Of a DNA stretch of 64,000 nt, positions 9,174 to 17,748 are shown in pieces. Each line of letters opens with the position of its first letter. Position 1 is the stretch's first letter. The notes beneath the pieces were generated by a model. That model was not told the origin of the DNA, did not search any database, and worked only from the letters and a program-made list of their open reading frames with translations. Source of the DNA: Halieaceae bacterium (lineage in GTDB: Bacteria; Pseudomonadota; Gammaproteobacteria; Pseudomonadales; Halieaceae); the NCBI GenBank assembly GCA_902631395.1, contig CACOYM010000011.1:1-64000 (forward strand). The letters are read 5' to 3'. The translations under genes and the position numbers were made by a program.

Positions 9174-9914
9174 ATGACCAACCTCTATTTAATCGGCAAC
9201 TGGAAGCAACACGGCAGTCGGGCAGCAATACAGGCCTTCTCGGAACAGTGGTCCTCCGACGCCAATTCTCGGTTACGCATTGCTATCGCGCCCCCATTTC
9301 CTTATCTGCAGGTCTTGGACAAGGCGTTACCTGACTGTGAGTTGGCGGCACAGGACTGCTCGATTCACGCACAGGGGGCGCATACAGGCGAGGTGTCTGC
9401 CGATATGTTGGCGGACCTCGGCTGCCAGTTTGTGCTTGTCGGGCACTCCGAGCGGCGTCAGTATCACGACGAGACGGATGAACTGATCGCCGAGAAGTTG
9501 GCGGCGGCTCAGTCGGCGGGCGTGACGCCCGTCCTTTGTGTGGGAGAGCAGCTGACTGCCCGGGGGGCGGGGGAGCAGTATGATGTGGTGCGCGCGCAAC
9601 TGCGATCTGCTCTGGCGAAGTCTCAACCAAACCTATTAATTGCTTATGAGCCTGTCTGGGCTATCGGCACGGGCCTGACGGCGACGCCGGATCAGGCGAA
9701 TGATATGCACGCCATGATAAGGCAAGAATTGGAATCCCTGCTGGGAGCGTCGCACTCTACGCCGATTCTTTATGGTGGCAGTGTTAACGCAGAGAATGCC
9801 GATGCGCTGTTTGCCTGCCCGCACGTCGATGGTGCGCTGGTAGGTGGTGCTTCCCTGGACGCGGCTACCTTTATCGCGATTGCGCAGTCCGCGTCGAATA
9901 ACCTGAGTCACTGA
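9174..9914 (+). CDS. tpiA: Triosephosphate isomerase
   Basis: The 246-residue protein interconverts dihydroxyacetone phosphate and glyceraldehyde 3-phosphate. All catalytic elements are present: N9-W10-K11, the electrophile H91 in VGHSERR, the base E159 in YEPVWAIGTG, and the phosphate-binding YGGSV loop. The residues after NWK are QH, where bacterial enzymes usually have MN. The stop is one base from the start of a thiolase-like gene, so the pair is translated from one transcript. tpiA in related bacteria usually lies beside secG, so this could be a relocated or second copy. Confidence 0.92.
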   Translation: MTNLYLIGNWKQHGSRAAIQAFSEQWSSDANSRLRIAIAPPFPYLQVLDKALPDCELAAQDCSIHAQGAHTGEVSADMLADLGCQFVLVGHSERRQYHDETDELIAEKLAAAQSAGVTPVLCVGEQLTARGAGEQYDVVRAQLRSALAKSQPNLLIAYEPVWAIGTGLTATPDQANDMHAMIRQELESLLGASHSTPILYGGSVNAENADALFACPHVDGALVGGASLDAATFIAIAQSASNNLSH

Positions 9915-9915
9915 A

Positions 9916-11448
9916 ATGTCCATTGACCCCAATACGCCGGTTTTGCTCGGCGCAGGTCAGTTCACCGAACGTCTCGACGACCAATTTGAAGGATTAATGC
10001 CCGAGGATCTGGCGGCGCGCGCGTGTGAAGCCGCAATGGCCGATACCGCCGCAGCGGAGTTGTTGAGTCCTTTGATCGATCGTCTCGCTTGCGTCAGGTT
10101 GTTCGCCCACTCCGTGCCGGATTTCATCGTGCCCGCTATTGCTCCTTTTGGACGTAGCAGCAGCCCGCCTCTGTCGATCCTTAGCCGGCTCACACTGCCG
10201 AATGCCTCAGCGATCTACTCACGAGCGTGCGGTGACGAGCCGCAGCGGTTGGTCTTCGAGCTGGGTAATGCGTTGGCGCGAGGTAAAATAAATGGCGCGA
10301 TCATCTGTGGTGCTGAGGCGCTGGCCACTTCCCGTCAGTTGCAGCGACAGGGTCTGTCGGCGGACTGGAGCGACGAGCCGGACGGTGAAACCGACGATCG
10401 TGGTGCCTGCACTGAGCTGCTTTTCGATGCGGAGCTAAATCGGCACGGGGCATGGAATCCTGTCGATATCTATCCATTACTAGAGCAGGTGAGACGGGGT
10501 GAGCTCGGATTCAGTAAATCGGCTTATCGGGCACAGTTAGCAGAACTAATGGTGCGTTTCTCCAGCGTCGCGGCGGCCAACCCTTATGCCATGTTTGGCG
10601 ATGCCATGACAGCGGCTGAAATAGGCGAGGAGTCGAGCGAAAACCGCCTAATGGGCGACCCACACCTGAAATCAATGGTGGCGAAAGATGGCGTGAATCA
10701 GGCCTCGGCGCTTGTGCTCACCCGTTGGGAGACGGCGCAATCTCTCGGGGTCGCGGATAGGGCGATTTTCCTCCACGGTCACGGGACCGGCTCCGAGCCG
10801 CAAGTCCTGAACCGGCGCTCCATCGGGGAATCAGAGGCGATGTCGGCAGCCTATCGAGACGCATTGGCGGTGGCGAGGATTGAAGCTGAGCAAATTGGTG
10901 CGGCTGATCTGTATTCCTGTTTTCCGATTGCTGTATGGGTGGCGATGGATGCCCTGGGTATGAGCCTCGATGATCCAAGACCGCTGACGTTAACGGGTGG
11001 TTTACCATTTTTTGGTGGGCCGGGTAACAACTACTCGACCCATGGGATTGTCGAGGTGGTGCATTGGTTGAGGGCACAATCTGAGCCCTCATATGGTGTC
11101 GTAGGTGCCAACGGCGGCTATCTTTCCAAGCATGCGGTGGGCGTGTATGCCAATATTCCCGCCGAGTTTCCTGCGGCGGTTCCCGAGTTCAAGGCTTCTG
11201 AGGTTGTCTCTGTTGTCTCGGACCCGGAACCTGATGGGGTGATTGAAAGCTATACCGTTCAGCCGCGTAAAGGCAGCACAACGGCGGTTGTTGTGGGTCG
11301 GCAAGTGTCTGACGGTCGCCGTTGGGTGGGAGTAGCTGATCCGAACGATGCCGCGCTGCTTGCGTGGTTTCAAAAGGCCGACCCACTAGGTGAAAAAGTT
11401 ATGGTGTCAGTAGGCGAGCGCAACATTGTACGCCGGCGGACCCAATGA
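9916..11448 (+). CDS. Thiolase-fold acetyl-CoA acetyltransferase-like protein
   Basis: The 510-residue protein belongs to the unusual, long thiolase-like group often annotated as acetyl-CoA acetyltransferase. The N-terminal half includes a Cys in YSRACGDEP near residue 100. A glycine-rich LTGGLPFFGGPGNNYSTH segment near 355 replaces the thiolase GHP motif, and a roughly 100-residue C-terminal extra domain follows. The family's actual substrate is poorly known. It directly follows tpiA and precedes a short-chain dehydrogenase and a crotonase, so a role in acyl-CoA breakdown is the likely context. Whether the Cys is catalytic is uncertain. Confidence 0.72.
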   Translation: MSIDPNTPVLLGAGQFTERLDDQFEGLMPEDLAARACEAAMADTAAAELLSPLIDRLACVRLFAHSVPDFIVPAIAPFGRSSSPPLSILSRLTLPNASAIYSRACGDEPQRLVFELGNALARGKINGAIICGAEALATSRQLQRQGLSADWSDEPDGETDDRGACTELLFDAELNRHGAWNPVDIYPLLEQVRRGELGFSKSAYRAQLAELMVRFSSVAAANPYAMFGDAMTAAEIGEESSENRLMGDPHLKSMVAKDGVNQASALVLTRWETAQSLGVADRAIFLHGHGTGSEPQVLNRRSIGESEAMSAAYRDALAVARIEAEQIGAADLYSCFPIAVWVAMDALGMSLDDPRPLTLTGGLPFFGGPGNNYSTHGIVEVVHWLRAQSEPSYGVVGANGGYLSKHAVGVYANIPAEFPAAVPEFKASEVVSVVSDPEPDGVIESYTVQPRKGSTTAVVVGRQVSDGRRWVGVADPNDAALLAWFQKADPLGEKVMVSVGERNIVRRRTQ

Positions 11449-11485
11449 ACAAAAATTAATGTGAGTGAGTAATAGGAGTTAACAC

Positions 11486-12259
11486 ATGGATATCAACGGA
11501 AAAGTTGCAGTGGTTACGGGCGGTGCTTCAGGCATTGGTCAGGCGGTTACTCGCCGTGTCGCAGCAGCCGGCGGCAAAGTCGTGATCTTCGACCTGAATG
11601 AGGAGGCCGGGCAGGCAATGGTGGCCGAGCTGGGTGCAGAAAACTGCGTATTCGCGAAGGTCAACGTTGCAGATGAAGACTCAGCGAGCGCGGGTATCTC
11701 GGAAGCAGTCGCAGCGTTTGGCACCATCCACATCAATGTGAACTGCGCTGGTATTGGCAACGCGGCCAAGACACTGGGGCGCGACGGGCCCTTTCCTATG
11801 GATGTCTGGAGCAAGGTCATCGCAGTCAACTTGACCGGGACCTTCAACGTGTTGCGTTTGTGTGCGGAGGTGATGTCCAAGCATGACCCCGTCACAGAGG
11901 ACGGAGCGCGAGGCGTGATCATCAACACCGCCTCGGTCGCTGCATATGAGGGCCAGATGGGGCAAGCCGCCTACAGCGCGAGTAAGGGTGGCATCGTGGG
12001 AATGACACTGCCTATTGCGCGCGACCTGTCGACCGTGGGTATTCGGGTTAATACAATCGTCCCGGGCCTGATAAACACCCCTCTGTTTAACGGGTTGACG
12101 CCCGAGTTTGTGGAGTCACTATCTCAGTCGGTACTTTATCCGAAGCGTTTGGGGCGCCCTGAGGAAATCGCGCAACTGGCTACATCGATTATTGACAACG
12201 ATTACATCAACGGCGAGTGCATCCGCATGGATGGCGGCATCCGCATGCAGCCACGTTAA
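11486..12259 (+). CDS. Short-chain dehydrogenase, 3-hydroxyacyl-CoA dehydrogenase type (HSD10-like)
   Basis: The 257-residue classical SDR has the NAD motif TGGASGIG at 11-18, the NCAG motif at 86-89 and the catalytic triad S150, Y163, K167 (YSASK). The overall sequence resembles 3-hydroxy-2-methylbutyryl-CoA / 3-hydroxyacyl-CoA dehydrogenases of the HSD17B10 group. It would oxidise a hydroxyacyl-CoA to a ketoacyl-CoA with NAD. It lies between a thiolase-like gene and a crotonase, which supplies the matching steps of a beta-oxidation-type sequence. The exact chain length or branching is not decidable here. Confidence 0.85.
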   Translation: MDINGKVAVVTGGASGIGQAVTRRVAAAGGKVVIFDLNEEAGQAMVAELGAENCVFAKVNVADEDSASAGISEAVAAFGTIHINVNCAGIGNAAKTLGRDGPFPMDVWSKVIAVNLTGTFNVLRLCAEVMSKHDPVTEDGARGVIINTASVAAYEGQMGQAAYSASKGGIVGMTLPIARDLSTVGIRVNTIVPGLINTPLFNGLTPEFVESLSQSVLYPKRLGRPEEIAQLATSIIDNDYINGECIRMDGGIRMQPR

Positions 12260-12272
12260 GAGGGGCAACATT

Positions 12273-13043
12273 ATGACGACAGAAGCAACAGTATTGACTG
12301 ATGAGGCCGACGGTGTCCTCATCATAACGATTAATCGCCCTGAGGCCAAAAATGCGGTGAACTTAGCGGTGGCTCAGGGCGTCGCGGAGGCACTTGAACG
12401 CCTTGACAATGATGATTCACTCCGGGTGGGCGTGCTTACCGGTGCGGGCGGCACATTCTGCGCCGGCATGGATCTTAAAGCCTTCGTTACGGGCGAGTTT
12501 CCCCAAATTGAAGGGCGGGGTTTCGGCGGTATGACTGAGCGTTCTGCCGACAAGCCACTGATCGCCGCGGTAGAAGGCTACGCGCTTGCAGGTGGTTGCG
12601 AGCTGGCGATCTCTTGTGACCTGATTGTGGCGGCTGAAAACGCCAAATTTGGTATCCCGGAAGTGAAGCGTGGGCTGGTGGCTGCAGCGGGTGGGCTTGT
12701 CAGGCTGCCGTCGCAAATTCCTTATCGCGTCGCGATGGAGCTTGCACTGACCGGTGAATTTATGGGCGCAGATCGCGCGCTGGCGATGGGTTTGATCAAT
12801 AAATTGACCGAGGCCGGTAATGCACTGGTGACGGCCAAAACTTTGGCGCAGCGGATCGCCGAGAACGGACCGATGGCGGTAAAAGTGAGCAAGACGATTA
12901 TCAAAGCGTCTAGAGATTGGGGCGAAGATGAGGCCTGGTCGAAGCAACATGCGTTAACGCAGCCGGTCTTCACTAGCGAGGATGCGATTGAGGGCGCCAC
13001 GGCTTTCGCCGAGAAGCGTAAGCCGGAATGGAAGGGTCGCTAG
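12273..13043 (+). CDS. Enoyl-CoA hydratase / crotonase family protein
   Basis: The 256-residue crotonase has the oxyanion-hole segments CAGMDLKAF (63-71) and GYALAGGCELA (102-112). The two acid-base glutamates of hydratases are at E110 and E130 (GIPEVKRG). It would add water across an enoyl-CoA double bond in the cytoplasm. An upstream open frame overlaps the dehydrogenase gene, but the ATG at 12273 follows AAGAGGGG at 7-14 bases and is taken as the start. It is 13 bases after the SDR gene, in one operon with it. Confidence 0.86.
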   Translation: MTTEATVLTDEADGVLIITINRPEAKNAVNLAVAQGVAEALERLDNDDSLRVGVLTGAGGTFCAGMDLKAFVTGEFPQIEGRGFGGMTERSADKPLIAAVEGYALAGGCELAISCDLIVAAENAKFGIPEVKRGLVAAAGGLVRLPSQIPYRVAMELALTGEFMGADRALAMGLINKLTEAGNALVTAKTLAQRIAENGPMAVKVSKTIIKASRDWGEDEAWSKQHALTQPVFTSEDAIEGATAFAEKRKPEWKGR

Positions 13044-13114
13044 GGATTGCAATTGCACTCTGATCTGGTCAGTCTCGGTTCCAGACTCGACCTGATCTGA
13101 CTTGAGGCGTTGAG

Positions 13115-14239
13115 ATGCGTGACGGCGATCTCAGTGTAATTCGTAAAATAGCCGCGCACGACCTGATGCAGGTATACGTGCGCCTAGCTCTCCTAATGGC
13201 TGTTGTTTGGTTTTCTGTTCAAACTTTCGCGCCGTTTCTGGCTCTTATGCTTTGGTCAGTGATCCTCGCTATATCGCTTTTCCCCCTCAATCAGTGGTTG
13301 TCAGCTCATCTTCACTTGAGTGAAGGCACTGCAGCGATTGTCTTTATCGTCATCGCTGCGCTCATCGTGGGGGGGCCTATGATCGCATTGGGCGTCTCAT
13401 TGGCGGACCATGCCAGAGACTGGATGACTATCCTGAATGAGCAGAGTTTTCAGATTCCAGAGGCGAAACCTGAAGTAGCAGATTGGCCTGTTATCGGACC
13501 GGCATTGTTCGACCTTTGGGCTCGCGCACACGAGGATTTGATGTCAGCGGCACAAATGATACGGCCCCAACTGATCTCAGGTGGGCGCATGGTGCTAGGT
13601 GCAGCGGCCAATACACTGCTGGTGCTGCTCTTATTTTTTGTTGCGCTGCTGGTTGCAGGATTCATGATGGCCCATGCCGCGCGTGGGACAGTCCTTACTC
13701 GGCAGTTGCTAGGAACTCTCGCCAGTCATGAAAGAGGCGATGAAATTCAAGCACTGATAGTTGCTACCGTTCGCTCTGTTTCGAACGGCGTGGTTGGCGT
13801 GGCGTTTCTTCAGGCGTTGGCGCTCGGTCTGGGTTTTCTTGCGCTAGACGTTCCTGCGGCAGGCGTCTTGGCATTGCTGGTTTTGTTCTTAGGTGTCTTA
13901 CAGCTGCCATCCTCTTTGGTAGTGTTGCCGGCTATTGCTTGGGTTTGGTTGTCGGGTGATGGCGGGAATCTAGGGAACACCGTGGGCACGGCTTACCTGC
14001 TTTTGGCAGGTTTAGGGGACGGGCTATTGAAACCCTATCTGCTGGGCAAGGGCGTTGATACCCCTGTGCCGGTTGTACTGATAGGTGCCCTGGGAGGCAT
14101 GGCCGCCGAGGGCCTGGTTGGGCTTTTTGTCGGTGCAGTGATGCTCTCCGTGGGGTACAGGTTGCTAATGAGTTGGGTTGAGCAAAGCGTTGCTGAACAC
14201 GAGGCATTGGAGAAGTCAGGGGCCGCGCCAGATCCCTAA
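13115..14239 (+). CDS. AI-2E family (PerM/UPF0118) membrane protein
   Basis: The 374-residue integral membrane protein has about eight hydrophobic segments: two after residue 20, one near 70, two around 165-190, and a cluster from 220 to 350. The arrangement, with a soluble stretch at 100-160, matches the AI-2E transporter family (TqsA, PerM, YhhT). Some members export autoinducer-2 and others act in sodium or pH homeostasis, so function cannot be fixed. GAGG lies nine bases before the ATG. It follows the crotonase by 71 bases. Confidence 0.8.
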   Translation: MRDGDLSVIRKIAAHDLMQVYVRLALLMAVVWFSVQTFAPFLALMLWSVILAISLFPLNQWLSAHLHLSEGTAAIVFIVIAALIVGGPMIALGVSLADHARDWMTILNEQSFQIPEAKPEVADWPVIGPALFDLWARAHEDLMSAAQMIRPQLISGGRMVLGAAANTLLVLLLFFVALLVAGFMMAHAARGTVLTRQLLGTLASHERGDEIQALIVATVRSVSNGVVGVAFLQALALGLGFLALDVPAAGVLALLVLFLGVLQLPSSLVVLPAIAWVWLSGDGGNLGNTVGTAYLLLAGLGDGLLKPYLLGKGVDTPVPVVLIGALGGMAAEGLVGLFVGAVMLSVGYRLLMSWVEQSVAEHEALEKSGAAPDP

Positions 14240-14324
14240 CGCGTCCGGCCGCCTCTGTGAGGCTTGTGGTCTGCAACTTGTTCCATCTCGTATTCCTGAC
14301 TCGCAAGTATTGGTTTTTTTATTG

Positions 14325-16118
14325 ATGTACACGTTTTTTCGACGCGTAGCGGTGGGTTTTTTATTTTTGTTCCTGGTGGCGTGTAAGCTCCCTGAGCAGT
14401 TTATCGGCCCTAGCCTAGCCGTTGAGACGACCAGCGGCCATGTTGTCGGCGACTCCGGCCCTGAGGGCTCGATGGTCTATCGCGATGTTGCATATGCACA
14501 GCCTCCAATCGCGGAGCGTCGTTGGGCGCCGCCGTCACCTCTCAAAACGCCTGATCGCAGGATTACCACATTTAGCGAACCAGTTATGTGCCCGCAGCCT
14601 CAAAGCATGGCCTCTGGGGACGTCGTAGGCGAATATTTAGGCAGTGAAGACTGCTTGTATCTAGATATCTACACGCCGGGACCTTCGAATTCTGCGGACC
14701 CGCTTCCTGTGATGCTCTGGATACACGGCGGCAGTAACTTGACGGGACATAAGGGGACTTACGATTTCTCGCGTCTGGCGGCGCGCCAGCAGGTCGTGGT
14801 CGTTGTCATAAACTACCGACTGGGGCCTCTCGGCTGGTTTGTGCATCCAGCCCTGAACGGCACGGATCCTGATGAAAAACCTGTCGCCAATTTTGGGACG
14901 CTCGATATCATCGAAGCGCTCCGTTGGACTCAGCAAAATATCCGTGGTTTCCGCGGTGATCCGAACAACGTCACCGTATTTGGTGAGAGTGCCGGTGGTC
15001 GAAACGTGTTTAGTTTGTTGGCGTCCCCATTAGCTGGAGGCTTGTTCCATCGCGCGATCGCTCAGTCAGGCCATGTCAGAAGCGTGGGCATGGATGAGGC
15101 CTATAATTTTGAACGCCAATACCCGATGGTGGACAGAGGTAGCTGGGAGGTTGTCGCAGCGCTGGGCTTAGACTCAGCAAATACGTCTGCTGCAAATTTG
15201 CGCGATGTGCCCGCGCACGAATTGCTACGTGCTTACTTCGGGCTAGAGGAAGATCACATACAGCCATTGGTCATTCGTGACGGGGTTGTGATCCCGAGAG
15301 AAGGTATCCTCACAGCGCTCGCCAATCCGCGATACGCGAAAGGCGTGCCTGTCATGGCAGGCACTACCCGGGACGAAATAACGCTTTGGCTGGGTCTGAG
15401 CCATTACTTTGTCGACGTGACCTACCCGCTGACACGCTTCCTGCCCGCTAAGCTTCGCATCAAGGACGCTGACCAATATGCGTTCTGGGTCGATATGCGC
15501 TCGAGGGGATGGAAATTGGGTGCAGTTGATGAGCCTTTTGCCGCCATGAGCCAAGCAGGTTATGACGAGTTATATGCTTACCGCTATGACTGGGACGAGC
15601 AAGCTGACAACTACTTCGTGCCCTTCTCAAAGATATTGGGCGCATCTCATGCTAGTGAAATTGCATTCGTGATGGGCGCACCGATGTATGGGGAGATCGG
15701 TGATTACATGTATCCCGATACGGACTCTGCCCGTGAGATGACCGAAATAATGATGTCGGCCTGGGGAAGCTTTGCCTACACTGGCAATCCCCAAATCGCA
15801 GGCGGTCCAACTTGGCCACGATACAATTCGACTAGCCCAGCGTTTATGCGGCTAGATGTTGGGGATGCCCTCGCAATGAGTGACGACGTCACAAACCGCA
15901 ACGAGTTGCTGGAGCGCGTGGCTGATTCGTTGGTCTTGACGGCGCTGGAGCAATGTCTGCTGGTCTGGGAATTGGTTACGGCGGTTGGTATGCCTGACTA
16001 CTCGGCATATGTGGCATGGAAGCAGGGCCAATGCGCTGAGATCGATGCTGCGGGGGAGAAGCGCCGAATACGTGAGGCGCTTGAGGCAGAGCACGGCAGC
16101 GTCTATTTTTCCGGGTAA
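14325..16118 (+). CDS. Carboxylesterase type B lipoprotein
   Basis: The 597-residue secreted esterase has a lipoprotein signal: MYTFFRR, a hydrophobic run, then the lipobox LVAC with C20 as the lipidated residue. The nucleophile elbow is GESAGG with Ser222, and WIHGGSN forms the oxyanion hole, as in cholinesterase-like carboxylesterases. It should hydrolyse esters in the periplasm or outer membrane. The frame is open 49 codons upstream, overlapping the previous gene, but only the ATG at 14325 puts the signal peptide at the N-terminus. The ribosome site is weak. Confidence 0.82.
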   Translation: MYTFFRRVAVGFLFLFLVACKLPEQFIGPSLAVETTSGHVVGDSGPEGSMVYRDVAYAQPPIAERRWAPPSPLKTPDRRITTFSEPVMCPQPQSMASGDVVGEYLGSEDCLYLDIYTPGPSNSADPLPVMLWIHGGSNLTGHKGTYDFSRLAARQQVVVVVINYRLGPLGWFVHPALNGTDPDEKPVANFGTLDIIEALRWTQQNIRGFRGDPNNVTVFGESAGGRNVFSLLASPLAGGLFHRAIAQSGHVRSVGMDEAYNFERQYPMVDRGSWEVVAALGLDSANTSAANLRDVPAHELLRAYFGLEEDHIQPLVIRDGVVIPREGILTALANPRYAKGVPVMAGTTRDEITLWLGLSHYFVDVTYPLTRFLPAKLRIKDADQYAFWVDMRSRGWKLGAVDEPFAAMSQAGYDELYAYRYDWDEQADNYFVPFSKILGASHASEIAFVMGAPMYGEIGDYMYPDTDSAREMTEIMMSAWGSFAYTGNPQIAGGPTWPRYNSTSPAFMRLDVGDALAMSDDVTNRNELLERVADSLVLTALEQCLLVWELVTAVGMPDYSAYVAWKQGQCAEIDAAGEKRRIREALEAEHGSVYFSG

Positions 16119-16142
16119 CGCGCAATAAAATGTGATGGGCGA

Positions 16143-16745
16143 ATGAATCGAGTGCTGGCTATCGCGGGGAGCTCTGGCAGCGGCAAATCAACGCTGGCTG
16201 GGGAGCTCAGGTCATTGCTAGGCCCGCATTGCGTCGCGGTGTTGCCGGTTGATGCCTATTACCACGACTTATCGTATCTGCCTCATAAGGACCGGGAAGC
16301 AGTCAATTTCGATCACCCTGATGCGGTGGATCTTGATCTTTTCGCGCACCATGTTGCCCAGCTCCGCGAGGGTAAGTCGATCGCGCGTCCGACCTATGAC
16401 TTCATCACTCATTGTCGACTTCCGGAAACGCAGATTGTCGAACCACGAGACTGGATACTGGCCGAGGGTATACTGGTTGCGGCTACGGCGCTCCTAAGGA
16501 CTACTTATAATTACTTGGTGTTTATCGATACGCCTCAGGGTCTGAGATGGCAGAGGCGGTTGGAGCGAGATAAGCGCGAGAGAGGTCGGGACAATTCTTC
16601 GATCGAGAGTTTTTGGGTGCGTGCTGAGGAGACTTTCCAAGAATGGGGCAGAGCTGCCTTTTTCGAGGCGGACGTAGTAATTGATGGTTCGCAGTCGCCA
16701 CGCAAAATGATGAACGATTTGCTGACTAAGGTGGCTCTCGACTAA
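16143..16745 (+). CDS. Uridine kinase-like P-loop kinase
   Basis: The 200-residue cytoplasmic P-loop protein has Walker A GSSGSGKS at 9-16. It also carries the uridine kinase / phosphoribulokinase signatures DAYYHDL, NFDHPDA and RPTYDF, followed by an RRLERDKRERGR lid near 138-149. It most likely phosphorylates uridine or cytidine, or a related small molecule such as a pantothenate-like or nicotinamide riboside substrate. It lies 24 bases after the esterase gene and is convergent with the HNH ORF. Confidence 0.78.
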   Translation: MNRVLAIAGSSGSGKSTLAGELRSLLGPHCVAVLPVDAYYHDLSYLPHKDREAVNFDHPDAVDLDLFAHHVAQLREGKSIARPTYDFITHCRLPETQIVEPRDWILAEGILVAATALLRTTYNYLVFIDTPQGLRWQRRLERDKRERGRDNSSIESFWVRAEETFQEWGRAAFFEADVVIDGSQSPRKMMNDLLTKVALD

Positions 16746-16808
16746 GGGCTTACCGCCACGCTCTGTAATCTGGACGCACACCGGCAACATCACTTGGTGT
16801 CTCGGGCA

Positions 16809-17096
16809 TCACTGCTCTCGCTGCTTTGCGACCCATTTGAAATGTTTCGCCAATGTCTCATCTTCTCGCAGCCGCTCAAGTGAGTTGAGTTCCCTCGCAA
16901 GCTTCATTTCGTCGTACTCACGATGGATCCCGCGGTGGCATAGTCGACACACGCGGATACCGGCCTGAAGCGTCTCTTTTGAGAAGTGCCGCTTGAAGTG
17001 CTCCCGCCTGTGTACCTTCCTCGGGATTAGATGATGAAAGGTGAGTGGAACAGCGCGCTGACAGCAGGCGCAGCACTCGTTTGTTGCTTGCCTCAG
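16809..17096 (-). CDS. Small HNH-type zinc-binding protein with no standard start codon
   Basis: This minus-strand frame encodes about 95 residues with the pattern C-x2-C, then TFHHLIPRK, then CRLCHRGIH, ending in a charged helix. This is an HNH nuclease-like fold with four zinc cysteines and several conserved histidines, so it is surely protein-coding. The in-frame upstream stop is at 17115-17117. Between that stop and the first zinc cysteines there is no ATG, GTG or TTG, only ATC (17102) and CTG (17096), so CTG is proposed. It overlaps the last bases of the glutathione peroxidase-like gene and is probably translated by coupling. The function is unknown. Confidence 0.6.
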   Translation of the reverse strand: MRQATNECCACCQRAVPLTFHHLIPRKVHRREHFKRHFSKETLQAGIRVCRLCHRGIHREYDEMKLARELNSLERLREDETLAKHFKWVAKQREQ

Positions 17097-17644
17097 CTGG
17101 ATGACGCCGGCAGTGCCGCCTCAATTGCCGCTCGAATTTCTTCGCTATTTGGCTTGTCGCCGCTGGAGAAGTGGCCAAGGATCTCGCCGGTCGATGACAC
17201 AACATACTTGTTGAAATTCCAACGCGGATAACCCGCTGCTTCACCGAGACCCCTGAATACCGGATTGGCGTCGCTGCCTCTGACGGAGGAGGTTGCGATA
17301 ACAGGAAAGCTCACCTCGTATTTTTCAAAGCAGACTTCTGCGGCGTCCCCTTCATCGTTGTCTTCTTGGAAGAAATCATCACTGGAGAACCCAAGCACGA
17401 CGAGTCCTTTGTCTAGGTATGCCTCATGCAATTGCTCCAGACCCTGAAACTGTCGTGTGTACCCGCAGTAGCTCGCTGTATTCACGATCAGCAGTGCTTT
17501 GCCCTCATACGCCTCACAAAATTGAATTGTGTCGGTAGACGCAAGTTGGCGCATCGAATGGTTGAGAAAATCTGGACAAGAAGCAGACACAGCACCTGAA
17601 AGCGTGGTGGCGAGGACGGTGCTGAGCAGGAAAAAACGTGGCAT
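17093..17644 (-). CDS. Exported glutathione peroxidase-fold protein
   Basis: The 183-residue thioredoxin-fold protein has a cleavable signal peptide (about 1-22, ending AVSAS). It has the GPx signatures NTASYCGYTRQ, with the peroxidatic C60, and WNFNKY with W142. The usual Gln of the catalytic tetrad, normally in an NQF sequence after the LGF motif, is replaced here (LGFSSDDFF), which may alter activity. Family members reduce peroxides with thioredoxin or glutathione; this one would act in the periplasm. Its 3' end overlaps the HNH ORF by four bases. Confidence 0.8.
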   Translation of the reverse strand: MPRFFLLSTVLATTLSGAVSASCPDFLNHSMRQLASTDTIQFCEAYEGKALLIVNTASYCGYTRQFQGLEQLHEAYLDKGLVVLGFSSDDFFQEDNDEGDAAEVCFEKYEVSFPVIATSSVRGSDANPVFRGLGEAAGYPRWNFNKYVVSSTGEILGHFSSGDKPNSEEIRAAIEAALPASSS

Positions 17645-17748
17645 CGGGTAAAAATCTCCTTGATTGCCACTGTATACGTAGCTGGGGCTCTAACAGATGG
17701 GCAATCTCATGCCTTGGCAAGCTGTATTGGCTGCTGGACGGCATAGCG

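Noticed and set aside
13060..13099. Direct repeat CTGATCTG, copies 32 bases apart, in the crotonase to AI-2E gap
   Set aside because: Eight bases is too short to rule out chance, and there is no accompanying promoter or dyad.
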